A stretch of 64,000 nucleotides of DNA, taken from NCBI GenBank assembly GCA_001939145.1, contig LSRX01001558.1:43355-107354 (forward strand), in the 5' to 3' direction. A program made the position numbers and the translations under genes. Source of the stretch: Symbiodinium microadriaticum. Taxonomy: Eukaryota; Sar; Dinophyceae; Suessiales; Symbiodiniaceae. This document shows, in pieces, positions 11,201-21,654 of this stretch; the first letter of the stretch is position 1; each line of letters starts with the position of its first letter. The notes under the pieces were generated by a model. That model saw only the letters and a list, made by a program, of their open reading frames with translations, ran no database searches and had not been told where the DNA came from.

Positions 11201-11350
11201 AGAGTAATGTATAGGGAATCCCAGCACTAATTGTCCTTAATCCGGATTCCAACTTTTTGGGGGGTTGCTCTATGGGGTCCCAAACCCTAAACCCTAAACC
11301 CTAAACCCAACACCCTAAACCCTAAACTAAACCCTAAACCTAGGGATTTT

Positions 11351-11440
11351 TTAGATTTGAGAAAGGTTGCATAACGGGGGTTCATCGGATTTGCCCGGAC
11401 CGAGACTGGCAGTACCAACCCTTTGAACAATCGGAACATC
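11351..11440 (-). CDS. Candidate terminal exon, product unknown
   Basis: Acceptor ATATCACCAG, then 29 codons in phase 0 (VPIVQRVGTASLGPGKSDEP inside) and a TAA stop. It could be the 3' end of a minus-strand gene lying upstream of 11440. Confidence 0.4.
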   Translation of the reverse strand, partial: DVPIVQRVGTASLGPGKSDEPPLCNLSQI

Positions 11441-11593
11441 CTGGTGATATTTAGGGTTTAGGGTTTAGGGTTTAGGTGATATTGCAATAAGAAGAAGAAT
11501 AACACTAGAAACAATCGGAACATCCTGGTGATATTTAGGGTTTAGGGTTTAGGGTTTAGGTGATATTGCAATAAGAAGAAGAATAACACTAGA
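11426..11593. repeat. 84-bp tandem duplication
   Basis: Two nearly perfect 84-bp units start at 11426 and 11510 (AACAATCGGAACATCCTGG...), each containing a TTTAGGG triplet run. The first unit overlaps the acceptor of the exon 11440-11351. Confidence 0.85.
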
Positions 11594-12247
11594 AACAAAC
11601 GAAATGACACTAACAGTCATAAAAGCAATAACGATGACAACAAGACGAGCAGTTATAACAACACTAGTGACGAGACTGGTCGTGATTCTTCCCCTAGCAT
11701 CGTATCAAGACTAGTCAGACAAAACATGCCCATGGCAATGAAAGCCATCATAATAACTGCTCGGAGGCAGAAGGGACGTAGCATGTAAGCCAGAAGTAGA
11801 GATCCTGTGCTATCCTGCTATCCTGCTGGTAGCTCGATTTACACCTACCAGCTGAACCCTAAACCCTCTCATTGTGAGCAATCCCCGACTCTAAAATCTT
11901 AGCCTTAGAACAAGAAACCATGGAATCTTAGCATCTGAACTCCTAAAAAGTAAGGATCATAAGATTAACATAGAGGCTTGAGTAATTGGATTTGGGTTTG
12001 GGGGGTTCTGCATAAGAACTATGTGGGGGAACCCTGTCGAATACTATTACTAGGGTCTCAGATACCTATTAAACCGCAACAAAGCCCCACAGGCCCGATT
12101 CACCCCTGTCAAAAACCCATAAAACTGTAAAAGCTCCTTGGAAACCGAAAACCCCTCGCATCAACCCCAATAAATCCTATTGGAATTCTATGACCCTACA
12201 AACCCATCTAAACCCTAAGCCCTTAACCCTAAACCCTAATTTCACAG
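11594..12247. other. No gene seen
   Basis: AT-rich, asparagine/lysine-type trinucleotide patch (11594-11760), then unique sequence and degenerate CCCTAAA (12090-12240). Confidence 0.5.
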
Positions 12248-12303
12248 AAATGTCTCCCCCCTCCGGGGCTGCGGCTCGCGCTGCCGGGACTCCACCTCTT
12301 CGG
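12248..12303 (+). CDS. Candidate short 5' exon
   Basis: Acceptor AATTTCACAG, an early ATG, and the frame MSPPSGAAARAAGTPPLR to a CGG|GTCTAC donor. Short enough to be chance. Confidence 0.25.
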
Positions 12304-13067
12304 GTCTACTTCTATAGGGTTTAGGTTTTGGGGTTCAGGGTTTAGGGTATTTAGGGCTTCTAGGGTTTAGGGTACAGGGGTACAAAAAAGGCTCAAGTTG
12401 GGAAGTTCTATAAATGAGGGCAGGTCCCCCAAAAAGACTACGGCACGCTTATAAAAAGGAGCCTATTAGAAAAGGACCCTAATCTAGGGAACTGCCGGTA
12501 TGAACCATCAGCAGCAACTCCTAGTTGGATTTAGGGCTTCAGGGGGGCGTCGGTTTAACATATCCGCAAAAAGGACCTACCCTTTTAAGGACGCTTACTT
12601 TACTGGTGAATCACAACTGAAGGACCCCCAAAATGCGGGGTTTTTTTGTAGGCTTCCAGTTCAGACCTAAGGCCTTTACCCTAAGGTAGGGGCCTTAATA
12701 AGTAGACTAGGGTTTTAGGGTATAGTATACTATAGGTGTACTAAGGGAACCCCCAAAGTAGTATAGGTGATTATTTAGGCCTCTGTAGTAACCCTAATGC
12801 CTCCAATAGCTTCATCTCGTTCGGCGCAACTTTCTCCAACACCTCGCCCGGCTCAGACTAGCTGGTGTGCCGGCTTGTAAGGGTTTAGGCTTTGAGGTGT
12901 GGGGCTTTTTCCGGCTTCATAAGTACTAGAGGGAGCTGCAAGGATCAGAAGGGCTTCTTGAAATTCGGCGTCTTGTATTTAGGCGCCCTGTCGATAAGAC
13001 TTGCTATCTGTAAGGATTTACATCAAGATCCGCTAATTTCTCAAACTCCCTAAACCCTAAACCCCAG

Positions 13068-13141
13068 AACCTTGGTCAGGCTGAAAGGGGAGCTCTTAGA
13101 AAGATTCACTTCTCAACGTGCGCCCTGCACCTGAACGGAAA
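13068..13141 (+). CDS. Candidate exon, product unknown
   Basis: Acceptor AACCCCAG, then 24 codons (LGQAERGALRKIHFSTCALH) plus two bases, ending at AA|GTGTAAC. Confidence 0.45.
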
Positions 13142-13154
13142 GTGTAACGACAGT

Positions 13155-13385
13155 AAGAACAACAACATGAATAACAATAACACTGACCACAGAAATAACA
13201 GTAAAGGCAGCAGCAGCGGTGGTGGCGGTGGTGGTAGTAGCACCAGCAGCAGCAGCAGTGGTAACGGTTTTGGCGGCAGTGGCGGTGGCGGCGGCGGTGG
13301 TGGTGGTGGCTATACGGTTACAGTATCAGCAGTGGTAGGAGCAAAAGCAGCAGCAGCAGCAGGAGTAGCAGTAGTCACAGATAGT
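13155..13385. repeat. Trinucleotide microsatellite (AAC/AGC/GGT)
   Basis: Mixed AAC, AGC and GGT repeats. The open frame across it (poly-Ser/Gly) is a low-complexity artefact. Confidence 0.85.
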
Positions 13386-13546
13386 GATAATGACAATTTT
13401 GTTGACAATACTGGTACATGCCGGTTCTGGATTCTGGGCTCGAATTGGGCTCTGCGAGGTTGGAGTTAGGGCTTGCTGTGTAGCGGGCAAGCACCCACCC
13501 AACCTTGCACTCAATCCTAAACCTGAAACCCGCCAACCCCTACTAG

Positions 13547-13604
13547 AATCTCGTGTTGGGCGAGGGACTGAACTGTTGCTACTGGGATGTTCACTTCCAC
13601 ATGG
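13547..13604 (+). CDS. Candidate exon ending at a family B element
   Basis: Acceptor CCTACTAG, 19 codons (NLVLGEGLNCCYWDVHFHM) plus one base, donor ATGG|GTAGTTCTC. That donor is the first bases of a family B element, as in the exon pair at 39496. Confidence 0.4.
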
Positions 13605-13730
13605 GTAGTTCTCGAAGTTAGGGCCCCTTTTTAGATCCCAAATATAGTGCGGCACCCTTATAAAAAGGAACCTAGAAGGGACCATAAGGGTTCCGCACTA
13701 CACCGGGGACCTAAAAGGGGCCCCCATATC
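13605..13730. mobile_element. Family B inverted-repeat element
   Basis: Starts GTAGTTCTCGAAGTTAGGG and contains the family signature 'cccaaatatagtgcggcaccc' and GGGACC boxes. The right end has diverged. A second B-like end lies at 13797-13816. Confidence 0.65.
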
Positions 13731-13816
13731 CCCCTCGAATTCCTGTAGAAACTCCACTGTTCTAGAACCCTAGACCCTATAAAACCTAAACCCTATTGGA
13801 GACCTAATTTAGAGAA

Positions 13817-13912
13817 CTACTGTTGATGATAGAAATCCTGAAGTACCTTAAGGACCCTCAATTACGGGAACTTATGGTACGTTCCTTATTATATTATGGG
13901 TAATGCAGGACC
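13817..13912 (+). repeat. Family H repeat, coding-derived
   Basis: Shares CTACTGTTGATGA...CTTAAGGACCC...TACGTTCC with 19989-20085, and partly with 63862-63945. All keep an LLLM...LKDP-like frame, so the source may have been an exon. Confidence 0.5.
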
Positions 13913-13924
13913 CCTAAACCCTAA

Positions 13925-14258
13925 ACCCTAAACCCTAAACCCTAAACCCTAAACCCCTAAACCCCTAAACCCTAAACCCTGAACCCTAACCTACAGGAGG
14001 GGCTGGTCATGTCCGAACGCTGCAGAAGCCCAGGGTCGGTTAGCTTAAGGTGGGGCCTTGAGACTCTTGGGCTTTAAGGGGTTTTGGGGTTTTGGGGCCT
14101 TGAGACTCTTGGGTTTTTAGGGTTTAGGGTTTTGGGGTTTTGGGGTTTTGGGGTTTAGAGTTTAGGGTTTTGGGGTTTAGGGTTTAGGGTTTAGAGTTTA
14201 GGGTTTTGGGTTTTGGGGTTTAGGGTTTAGGGTTTTAGGATTTAGGGTTTTGGGTTTT
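13925..14258. repeat. 334-bp segment duplicated at 15948-16281
   Basis: Nearly identical to 15948-16281 (one difference noticed), including the unique CCTACAGGAGGGGCTGGTCA. The second copy stops at a single N. Confidence 0.9.
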
Positions 14259-14340
14259 GGGTTTAGGGTTTTGGGTTTAGGTGAAGCATAAATTTAAATG
14301 GGGTTATTGTTTCAGCTTAATTCCTGTTCGTCTGTAACAG

Positions 14341-14471
14341 AGGCAAACATCCGGCGCGGGGCAAGCAAGTATTGCTTGCCGTCGGCAGGACTTTCTACAT
14401 TCTAGGCGGATCGCCTCACAAAATCGTGTCGTGCAAAGCTGTACTCCCGGCCATAGCTGCCAAGCTGTACG
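14341..14471 (+). CDS. Candidate exon, product unknown
   Basis: Acceptor CGTCTGTAACAG, 43 codons (GQASIACRRQDFLHSRRIAS inside) plus two bases, donor TACG|GTGTTTG. Basic, cysteine-containing peptide. Confidence 0.45.
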
Positions 14472-14505
14472 GTGTTTGGGGCCCTGGGTGAAGTGATCCC
14501 TAAAA

Positions 14506-14555
14506 CTCTCTCTCTGTCTCTCTCCCTGCTTGCCTCTCTCTCTCTCTCTCGCTCG

Positions 14556-14586
<31 letters not shown>
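14506..14586. repeat. (CT)n microsatellite
   Basis: About 80 bp of CT dinucleotides with minor interruptions, pyrimidine on the plus strand. It directly precedes an AG (CCGTCCATCACAG) that could serve as an acceptor. Confidence 0.95.
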
Positions 14587-14603
14587 ATGCCGTCCATCAC
14601 AGG

Positions 14604-14936
14604 AGCCTTATTAGTAATTGGAATAAGGCTTTGGGGGTACAATATAAGATAACGATTCAACAGTACAATAACAAGGAACTCTGCGGAAAAATATTGCTAA
14701 CTATATTGAAGCCCCAGCAAGCCCGAACCCCACGACGACAGCATCCAAACTCCTGTCCAGGCCCTGAAAAGCTACCTGATACAGGCATCGACTCCTGTTC
14801 AACCTGTTCATTTTGGTATTTCGACAAAGATAGGTACCTGAGAGCTAGAAGTGGGGTTTTGGTGGTACGTGAATTCTACTCTCATCAGACGAGGATTCAA
14901 CAGGAACGGCAACTAAATAGAACCCTACACCCCTAA
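14604..14936 (+). CDS. Candidate terminal coding segment
   Basis: After the (CT)n tract and a CATCACAG acceptor, a frame of about 110 codons runs to a stop. It includes YKITIQQYNNKELCGKILLT and CSTCSFWYFDKDRYL. The last residues are translated repeat. Moderately protein-like. Confidence 0.35.
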   Translation, partial: SLISNWNKALGVQYKITIQQYNNKELCGKILLTILKPQQARTPRRQHPNSCPGPEKLPDTGIDSCSTCSFWYFDKDRYLRARSGVLVVREFYSHQTRIQQERQLNRTLHP

Positions 14937-14993
14937 ACCCCTAAAGAAAACCTCAACCCTGAACCCTACACCCTAAAACACTAAACCCTGAAC

Positions 14994-15155
14994 AGCAAGG
15001 GCTTCGGGCCTGGGGGCTTTCGAATTCTGCATCAGGCAGCTGGTAGATATTGCCGGGAGGCTCTCATCATGACCTTTTGTGGCCATGGTGGAGCCACACG
15101 AATGCACTGTACAGGACCAGGAGGTTTTAGACAATTCTGGGGACCCCGAGCCTAA
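14994..15155 (+). CDS. Candidate terminal exon, product unknown
   Basis: Acceptor CCCTGAACAG, then a frame with GGFRILHQAAGRYCREALIM and FCGHGGATRMHCTGPGGF, ending in TAA at 15153. Strongly protein-like. No family recognised. Confidence 0.5.
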   Translation, partial: SKGFGPGGFRILHQAAGRYCREALIMTFCGHGGATRMHCTGPGGFRQFWGPRA

Positions 15156-15270
15156 AGCCTAAACCCACATAACTAACAAGGTTGCTGCGATTCCACGGTT
15201 TCGGGTTTAGGGTTTAGTAGGGCCCTGGCTTTTGTAAAACCCCCACCAAAAAAAAGGATCCTGCCACCAG

Positions 15271-15326
15271 GATCCGCGACGTTCGGCCGAGCTCCCTCCG
15301 CACACCTCTGCCGAGCTCCCGAGAGG
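15271..15326 (+). CDS. Candidate exon with strong splice sites
   Basis: Acceptor CTGCCACCAG, 56-nt open segment (ATFGRAPSAHLCRAPER), donor AGG|GTAAGATGG. Confidence 0.45.
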
Positions 15327-15947
15327 GTAAGATGGAGATGAGGGCTCCGGGGCTAAGCCCTACACCCTAAACCCTAAAGGGTTTAGGGTTTAGGGTTTAG
15401 GGCCTACACCCCAAGCCCTAAACACTAAACCCTAAACCGCTTTGGCGGCTTTAGGATTTGCGGTTCAGGATTTAGGGTTCAGGGCCTATAAGGTTTATGC
15501 ATGAGGGTCGATCTTAACAACCCTGAAAGGCTAGTGGTTATCGCGGGATCCCTTTTCGGGGATCCTTTTGAGAATCCCTAAACCCTACACTAAAGCCTAC
15601 ACCCTAAACTGTCTACGGAGTTCCCTATCTTCGTAAGCCCCACCTAGGTCCTAAATATCCCCGTAACAGGAACCGATACCAAAAGGGAGTTTTGGCCCTC
15701 GAGCACACCCAACCTAATCCCAGGAGGTGCAGCTTTCCATGAAAAGAGGTTGGAGTTCCCTGAACCCTACACCATAAACCACCCAAGCCTGTGCGAATCC
15801 TCGTCCTTCAAAGAAGCTTGCCCTCCCCCCTCAGGCATTTTAAGAAGACCCAAACCGGACAAGGAAAAATAAAATAAAATAAAAAATAACCCCCAAACCC
15901 AGAACCTATACATGCCCAAACATTACCCCTAAACCCCAAAACCCTAA

Positions 15948-16281
15948 ACCCTAAACCCTAAACCCTAAACCCTAAACCCCTAAACCCCTAAACCCTAAAC
16001 CCTGAACCCTAACCTACAGGAGGGGCTGGTCATGTCCGAACGCTGCAGAAGCCCAGGGTCGGTTAGCTTAAGGTGGGGCCTTGAGACTCTTGGGCTTTAA
16101 GGGGTTTTGGGGTTTTGGGGCCTTGAGACTCTTGGGTTTTTAGGGTTTAGGGTTTTGGGGTTTTGGGGTTTTGGGGTTTAGAGTTTAGGGTTTTGGGGTT
16201 TAGGGTTTAGGGTTTAGAGTTTAGGGTTTTGGGTTTTGGGGTTTAGGGTTTAGGGTTTTAGGGTTTAGGGTTTTGGGTTTT
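15948..16281. repeat. Second copy of the 13925-14258 duplication
   Basis: Ends exactly at the N at 16282. See the finding on N-linked duplications. Confidence 0.9.
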
Positions 16282-16299
16282 NGAGAAGTCCTTGCCTAG

Positions 16300-16378
16300 T
16301 CAATCTCCGAGCACTGCGGCAGCGCAAACGGCTTGCCCATGTCGAGGAAAACCTCAGAAGACGACGGCTGAGTTTCAG
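16300..16378 (+). CDS. Candidate exon, basic helix
   Basis: Acceptor TGCCTAG, then a frame with NLRALRQRKRLAHVEENLRR up to TTTCAG. The upstream sequence is lost at the N. Confidence 0.4.
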
Positions 16379-16610
16379 GGTTTAGGGTTTGGGGTTTAGG
16401 GTTTGGAGTTTAGAGTTTCAGGGTGCTTTAGTAATTGGGATATTTATAAGTGAAGATATGATGGGTTCGTATGAAGGTTGGAGAAAGTCCTTCTAAGATT
16501 TTGTAGGCCGTTCATGCCGGTGTGCTCGGGTTTAGGACCCCAGAACTCGGAGGGTTAAGAGAAGGTGGGGGTTGGACTCAGGGCTTTTGGTTCGAAGGGC
16601 TTTAATTCCT

Positions 16611-16723
16611 TACCCAGAGAGCCCAACACCCCTCAAATACGGAATATACCTTAAATTAGAGGAGCCTTCATATGATGACCTAAAGTATATTCCTTAGTTA
16701 AGGGGTATTGGGCTCTCTGGGTA
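16611..16723. mobile_element. Family C inverted-repeat element
   Basis: TIR TACCCAGAGAGCCCAA...TTGGGCTCTCTGGGTA around a palindromic TTAAGGAATATACC core. Other copies are at 35797-35905, 52510-52690 (and its duplicate) and 62165-62262, with a half copy at 23324-23366. Confidence 0.8.
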
Positions 16724-17053
16724 AAACCCGGAAAACACTTCAAAACCGTGGAAACCCAAGCCAAGAGCTGCCTGGACGCTGAACCTTCCCAGCATGAGCC
16801 CTAAACCCTTGAACCTAAACCCCTGAACCCTAAACCCCTAAACCCCTAAAGCCCTAAAGCCCTAAAGCCCCCTAAACCTCTAAACCCCTAAACCCTGAAC
16901 CTGGAAACCTTAAGCCCCTAAAGCCTTTCAACTCCCAAACCCTTTAATTTCTCTGCCCTAAACCCTGAAACCTGTGAAAAAATTCACAAAAACCCTAAAC
17001 CCTAAATCCTGAGCTTTTGAACAACTGGGGTTGCAAGAAACTTGGACGTACAC

Positions 17054-17102
17054 CTGCCTGACTTGTGAACCTAGCTACTAGCTCCGAGGATCCCTTCGAT
17101 GG
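17054..17102 (-). CDS. Candidate 49-nt exon
   Basis: Acceptor GGTTTCTCAG, frame PSKGSSELVARFTSQA, donor GGCAG|GTGTACG. Confidence 0.4.
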
Positions 17103-17599
17103 CTGAGAAACCCTAAACCCTAAAGCCTAAACCCTAAAGCCCTGAAGATCCGGCATTGAAGTTGCAAGAGTGGGGGGCTTAGCGCGATGGGTTTTCGGTG
17201 TTTCCCCTAAACCCCTAGACCCCTAAACCCTGGGGTTCCGGGGTTCTGTGTTGGAGGCCTAGCTAGGGCTTGGCAGGTTTTTCGACATTTACTGCTGGTT
17301 CTTAGGGTTTAGGGTCTATGAGCCTAAACCCTAAACCCTAAACCCTTGAAGTTCAAGAAGGTCTCAAATTTCTCCACCGGCAAGCCCTAAACCCCTAAAG
17401 GGTTTAGGGTTTAGGAATTAGGGTTTAGGGTTTAGGGTGTAGGGTAAGAAAGGGTTTAAGAGTTTAAGGTTTAGGGTTTAGGGTTTAGGGTTGAGGGTGT
17501 GGGGTTAGGAAGGGTTTAAGAGTTTAAGCTTTAGGGTTGGCCTAAACCCTAGCGCCAAAACCCTAACACATACGAGAGATCCCAGACATCTGTTTTCAG

Positions 17600-17691
17600 G
17601 TCATATGGTTCGCCTGCCAGCTCTTTCCCCAATGGCTCTCACCAGCAACCACCCTCCCGAAAGATCTCTCAGAAGAACCTTGAAATACATT
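17600..17691 (+). CDS. Candidate exon, product unknown
   Basis: Acceptor CATCTGTTTTCAG, 92 nt open (YGSPASSFPNGSHQQPPSRK), donor CATT|GTTTAG. Confidence 0.45.
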
Positions 17692-17779
17692 GTTTAGCTT
17701 CTAGGGTTAAGGGGGCCGAGAACTACCCTAAACCCCTAAACCCCTTCAACCAAACCCTAAACCCTAAACCCTAAATGAC

Positions 17780-17852
17780 CGCGTGCTCAGAAGAGGCACG
17801 TTGATTGTGCCCGACAAGCTCTGCGCGTTGACTCCCAGCGCCTCCATGCGAG
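17780..17852 (-). CDS. Candidate exon, product unknown
   Basis: Acceptor AAAGCTCGAG, 23 codons (RMEALGVNAQSLSGTINVPL), donor ACGCG|GTCATT. Confidence 0.45.
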
Positions 17853-17879
17853 CTCGAGCTTTTGGGGTTGTAGAGTTTA

Positions 17880-18264
17880 TGGTGTTAGGAAGTTCTGGAT
17901 CCTAAACTCTAAACCCTGAAAACCCTTAACCCTGAACCCTAAGCCCTAAAAACCCTTAAACCCCCAAAACCCAAAGCCCCTAAACCCCTAAGCCCCAGAC
18001 CCCAAAAAACCCGAAACCCCTAAAACCCCAAAAACCCTAAGGCCCCCGAACCCCAAAATACCTTCCCGAATCTGGAAAGCCCTAGCCCATCAAATCCCTT
18101 AGATCCACAATTAAAACCTTAGACGCAAGAACCGACGGCTTAGGGATTAGGGTTTTGGGCGTTTAAGGGTTTCGAGTTTAGGGTTTAGGGATTTAGGGGC
18201 TTAGGGTTTAGGGGCTTAGGGTTTTTGTTGGGCTTTTTGGGTTTAGGGCTTTGGGGTTTAGGGT
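17880..18264. repeat. Telomere-like repeat tract with orientation switch
   Basis: CCCTAAA orientation to about 18070, a short unique patch, then TTTAGGG from 18140 to 18264. Confidence 0.8.
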
Positions 18265-18560
18265 TTAGGCCCCCTCCTGCATGCTCGCCAGCACCGTGCC
18301 GAGATTCAAGGCAGACCGCAGAGCCACGGTGATCATCTCGGCGACCTCGTCTATTAAAGGAAGCTACAGGTGGGGAGTTTAGGGTATGTAGGGCTTAGGG
18401 CTTTTAGGGTTTAGGGTTTAGGGTTTAGGGTATATCGGGCTTCTATAAGGCTTCTAGAAGGTATATAGACCTTCTATAAGGCTCCTATAACGGTAACTAC
18501 CCACCTGAAAATGTCCTAGAGTCTTGTCTAGCTGCTGAAATTCGAGTATTCAGGGCTGGA
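18265..18560 (-). CDS. Candidate gene D, two exons around a family G introner
   Basis: Exon 18560-18505 (frame with RISAARQDSRTFS, phase 1 exit, CAG|GTGGGTAG donor) and exon 18350-18265 (DEVAEMITVALRSALNLGTV). They are separated by the family G element, whose end TTTAATAG is the acceptor. The split codon becomes GAC. The second exon either ends at CAG|GAGGGG (GA donor) or at the TAA at 18265. The protein is alpha-helical, similar in style to gene F. No family recognised. Confidence 0.5.
18351..18504 (-). mobile_element. Family G element acting as intron, with telomere-like insert
   Basis: Minus strand starts GTGGGTAGTTACCG and ends CCTTTAATAG. A copy of similar layout lies at 39744-39838 (plus). 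Compared with that copy, this one carries about 46 bp of extra TTTAGGG units at its internal TTTAGGGTAT motif. Confidence 0.6.
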
Positions 18561-19173
18561 CTAAACCCTAAGCCCAAAAACCCCAAGCCCTAAGTCCTAA
18601 ACCCCAAAACCCAAAATCCTAAACCCCAAAACCCAAAATCCTAAACCCGAAACCCTAAACCCCCAAACCCAAAATCCTAAACCCTAAACCCTGAAAGCCC
18701 TAAACCTTAAAGATTTCCATAACTAGACATGAATCTCCAAGTAGGGGGTCGGGTTTGTAGGGTTGTAGGGTTGAGGGTTTAGGGGTACAGGGATCCAGCG
18801 TTGAGGATTTTGGGTCTAGGGTTTAGGATATTGGGTTTAGGCTTGAGGATTTTGGGTTTAGGGTTTAGGATTTTGCTTTGGGTTGAGGGTTGAGGATTTG
18901 GGTTTAGGGTTTAGGGCTTAGGGCTCAGGGGTTGTAGGGTTTGGGGTCTAGGGCTTCGGGAAACAAGTGGGGGGGGGGGTTGATGGTTTGAGGGCCCGGC
19001 AGCAATGGCAGCGATACTTTGGGGGCTTGCAGGGTTATGTTGCAGTATGCGTAAGACGGGTACAGCAGTTCCCTAAGTTAGGGTCCCTTTTGGGGATCGG
19101 TTTGGGGACCTGAGAAGCTCTCCATATAGTGATGAAAAGTGGATCGTAAGATTCATTGTTCCGGCCCTTACAT

Positions 19174-19274
19174 TGGGTGGTTTTCTAAGTTAGGGCCCCT
19201 TTTCAGGTCCCAAATATGGTACGGCACCTTATGAAAAGGACCTTAAAAGGGATCCTAGTTTGGAGAACTAGCTA
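19174..19274. mobile_element. Family B inverted-repeat element
   Basis: GGGTGGTTTTCTAAGTTAGG ... TAGTTTGGAGAACTA with the internal CCCAAATATGGTACGGCACC box. Confidence 0.7.
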
Positions 19275-19595
19275 TATGTCACTTGTAGTCGCGAGAAGTC
19301 TGCATTGTAGTTCCTTGTTTCGGCTGACGAACTTGTCTGGTTGGGAGCCTGTCTTGCAACACTGTAGGGGTGATCTAGGTTTAAGATCGCGAACCCTTAG
19401 AGGATCTAAGGAATCTAGCTAGCTGAACGAAGGTCAACATAATCGGCAGAACCCGATAAGGAAGATGAAGCACCCTAAACCCTAAACCGCCTGAGCCCCT
19501 AAGCCCTAAATCCTAAACCGCCTAAGCCCCTATATAAACCCTAAGCCCTGATGCCGTTTGAGCTGCCGTGGATTGCAGGACGGCTTGGGTCTCAC

Positions 19596-19637
19596 CGCAG
19601 ATGAAAGGACCTGAGCTACTCTTCCGGATGCAGTCAA
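19596..19637 (-). CDS. Candidate 14-codon exon
   Basis: Acceptor CTAAACTCAAG, frame LTASGRVAQVLSSA in phase 0/0, donor TCTGCG|GTGAGACC. Confidence 0.35.
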
Positions 19638-19642
19638 CTTGA

Positions 19643-19795
19643 GTTTAGGGTTTAGGGTTTAGGGTTGAGGGTTTAGGGACCAATGACCACCCTTGATTCT
19701 CATCCTTGACAAAAAACCTTTAGGGTTTAGGGTTGAGGGTTTAGGGACCAATGACCACCCTTGATTCTCATCCTTGACAAAAAACCTTACCCTCA
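19643..19795. repeat. 68-bp tandem duplication
   Basis: Two copies of TTTAGGG units plus GGGACCAATGACCACCCTTG... with a period of 68 bp. Confidence 0.85.
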
Positions 19796-19988
19796 ACAAA
19801 TGTAGGTGAAACCGTTGATAAATAACAAAAACACAAACAAAAGACCACAAAAAAAATCAAAAACAAAAAAGCCCGGTGACTGTCCAATGGAAAGGCAGAG
19901 TCTGCGCAGTTCGTCCAGCAGCGTGCGCCAAAGGCCTGGTAGCCATCGGGACAAGCCTCCCGGGGCCGTACTTGGAGGATCGTGGGAC

Positions 19989-20085
19989 CTACTGTTGATG
20001 ACAGATTTCCTGCATGACCTTAAGGACCCCAAACTCGGGGAGCTCTGGTACATTCCTTGTTGTGGGAAAGGCAGGATTTATATCA
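19989..20085 (+). repeat. Family H repeat, coding-derived, copy 2
   Basis: Preceded by a half family A end (TACTTGGAGGATCGTGGG). The frame reads LLLMTDFLHDLKDPKLGELW, matching the 13817 copy at protein level. Confidence 0.5.
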
Positions 20086-20422
20086 TCAACCGTAGTACCT
20101 ATAAACAAGGTAATATGGGAAACCTAACCCTAAACCCTAAACCCCAAACCCTAAACAAGGTAATATGGGAACCTGATTCAGAGACCTTGGATCTCTATTA
20201 GGGGTTCCTTCTAAGAATCCTAAGAGTCTAGGGTTTAGGGTTTAATAAAGAAAACTACCCATATGTTGATTCAGAGAAAGTGGAGGGATCGTTCCTGTAG
20301 TTGCTGCTACACCAGGAATCCGACACCCCAAACTCAAAAAAAAAACTTGCAGGATCAGGGGTTTAGGGGTGCACGGGTTTAGGGTTCAGAGTTTAGGGTG
20401 GGGCTTTGTCAGTAGGCTTTCA

Positions 20423-21045
20423 GTGGGTAGTTCTTTAAATTAGGGTCCCTTTTGAGGGGGGCAGGTTTTATAAGGGTGCCGTACTATCTTAAGGGTGCCG
20501 TACTATGCTGGGGACCTACAAACGGACCCTAATTCAGAGGTACTTTGATTAGGCGCATCCTGCTTACTGAGCCAAATGATCCCCTAATAAGCCATGCACA
20601 CGATCTAGGGCTTTGGGCTTAGGGCTTCGGGCTTAAGCTTTTGGGCTTAGGGGCTTAGGGCTTAGGGCTTAGGGTCTAGGATTTAGGCCTTAGGTCTTTA
20701 GGGCTTAGGGTTTAGGGCTTACCCTAGGTCCCCAAGAAAGTACGGCGCCCTTATAAAATGGATCTTAAAAGGGATCCTACTTTAGGGAACTACCCATGTC
20801 TCGAGCCCACCCAGCAGGGGGTAGTTGTATAATCCAGGATCATGCTTAGAACAGGGCTTGATAAGTTTTGTCCACAAGGTTTGACAACGGAGCGCATAGG
20901 GCCTTTGCTACTGTAGGGGTCTTATAAGCATAGGAATATGGTAGTTCTCAAAATTGGGGTCCCTTTGTGGGGTCCCAAATATAGTACGGGACCCTTACCA
21001 AAAAAAGGACCCCAAAAGGGACCCTAGTTTAGAGAACTACCAATG
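20423..21045. mobile_element. Cluster of three family B elements
   Basis: Copies at 20423-20543, about 20720-20799 (half) and 20938-21045 (complete, GGTAGTTCTCAAAATTGGGG to TAGTTTAGAGAACTACC). No exon is evident between them. 21050-21530 holds degenerate sequence without a gene call. Confidence 0.65.
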
Positions 21046-21543
21046 TGGTTTCTGGTATCTTAAACTGAAGTTCTTTAGGAACCGTGAGGCGATCCGATGA
21101 ACAAAGGGGCCTGAGTGATTAGAATAGAGTTTGGGGGGTCTCGTGTAGTCTAACCTTACGAAGGAGCCCCTAAGGAAAAACATGGGTAATTCCTAGTGGC
21201 CTTAATAATTAGAATAGGGTTTGTTTTGGTGCCCCTTATACTAGAATTATAGTAAGGACCCCCCCCCCCCGAAAAAAGAAAAAATGGTATTGGTAAGTAT
21301 TTAGGCGCCTACATCAAGTATTCAGGCTTCTGTATTACCAGGTCTTCAGACCTCTACAATACCTGATGCAGCCCGTGCAGCACCTTCAACTCAAACCTCT
21401 TTCCGGTTTAGGGCTTAGGGGTTTAGGATTTAGGGTTAAGGCTTATAAGGCTTATGATATGGTCCAGGAGCCCTTATCACAGCCAACACCATAACCTTGA
21501 GAACTCTCAAAACCTTAAACCCTAAACCCTGAACCCTAATTTC

Positions 21544-21654
21544 TCAAACGCCTTGTAGCACCACCCCCCGTTCTTCTCCACATCCTCCGCCACGGTGGTG
21601 TCACAGCGTGCCGGGACGGTGCCCTTGGGTTTCTTCTGCCAGGCCTTTGGCTCG
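21544..21654 (-). CDS. Candidate exon, product unknown
   Basis: After a TTAAACAAG acceptor, the frame includes KGTVPARCDTTVAEDVEKNG and GGWCYKAFE, ending near a GA donor (TTT|GAGAAA). Very protein-like composition with two Cys and two Trp. Confidence 0.5.
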
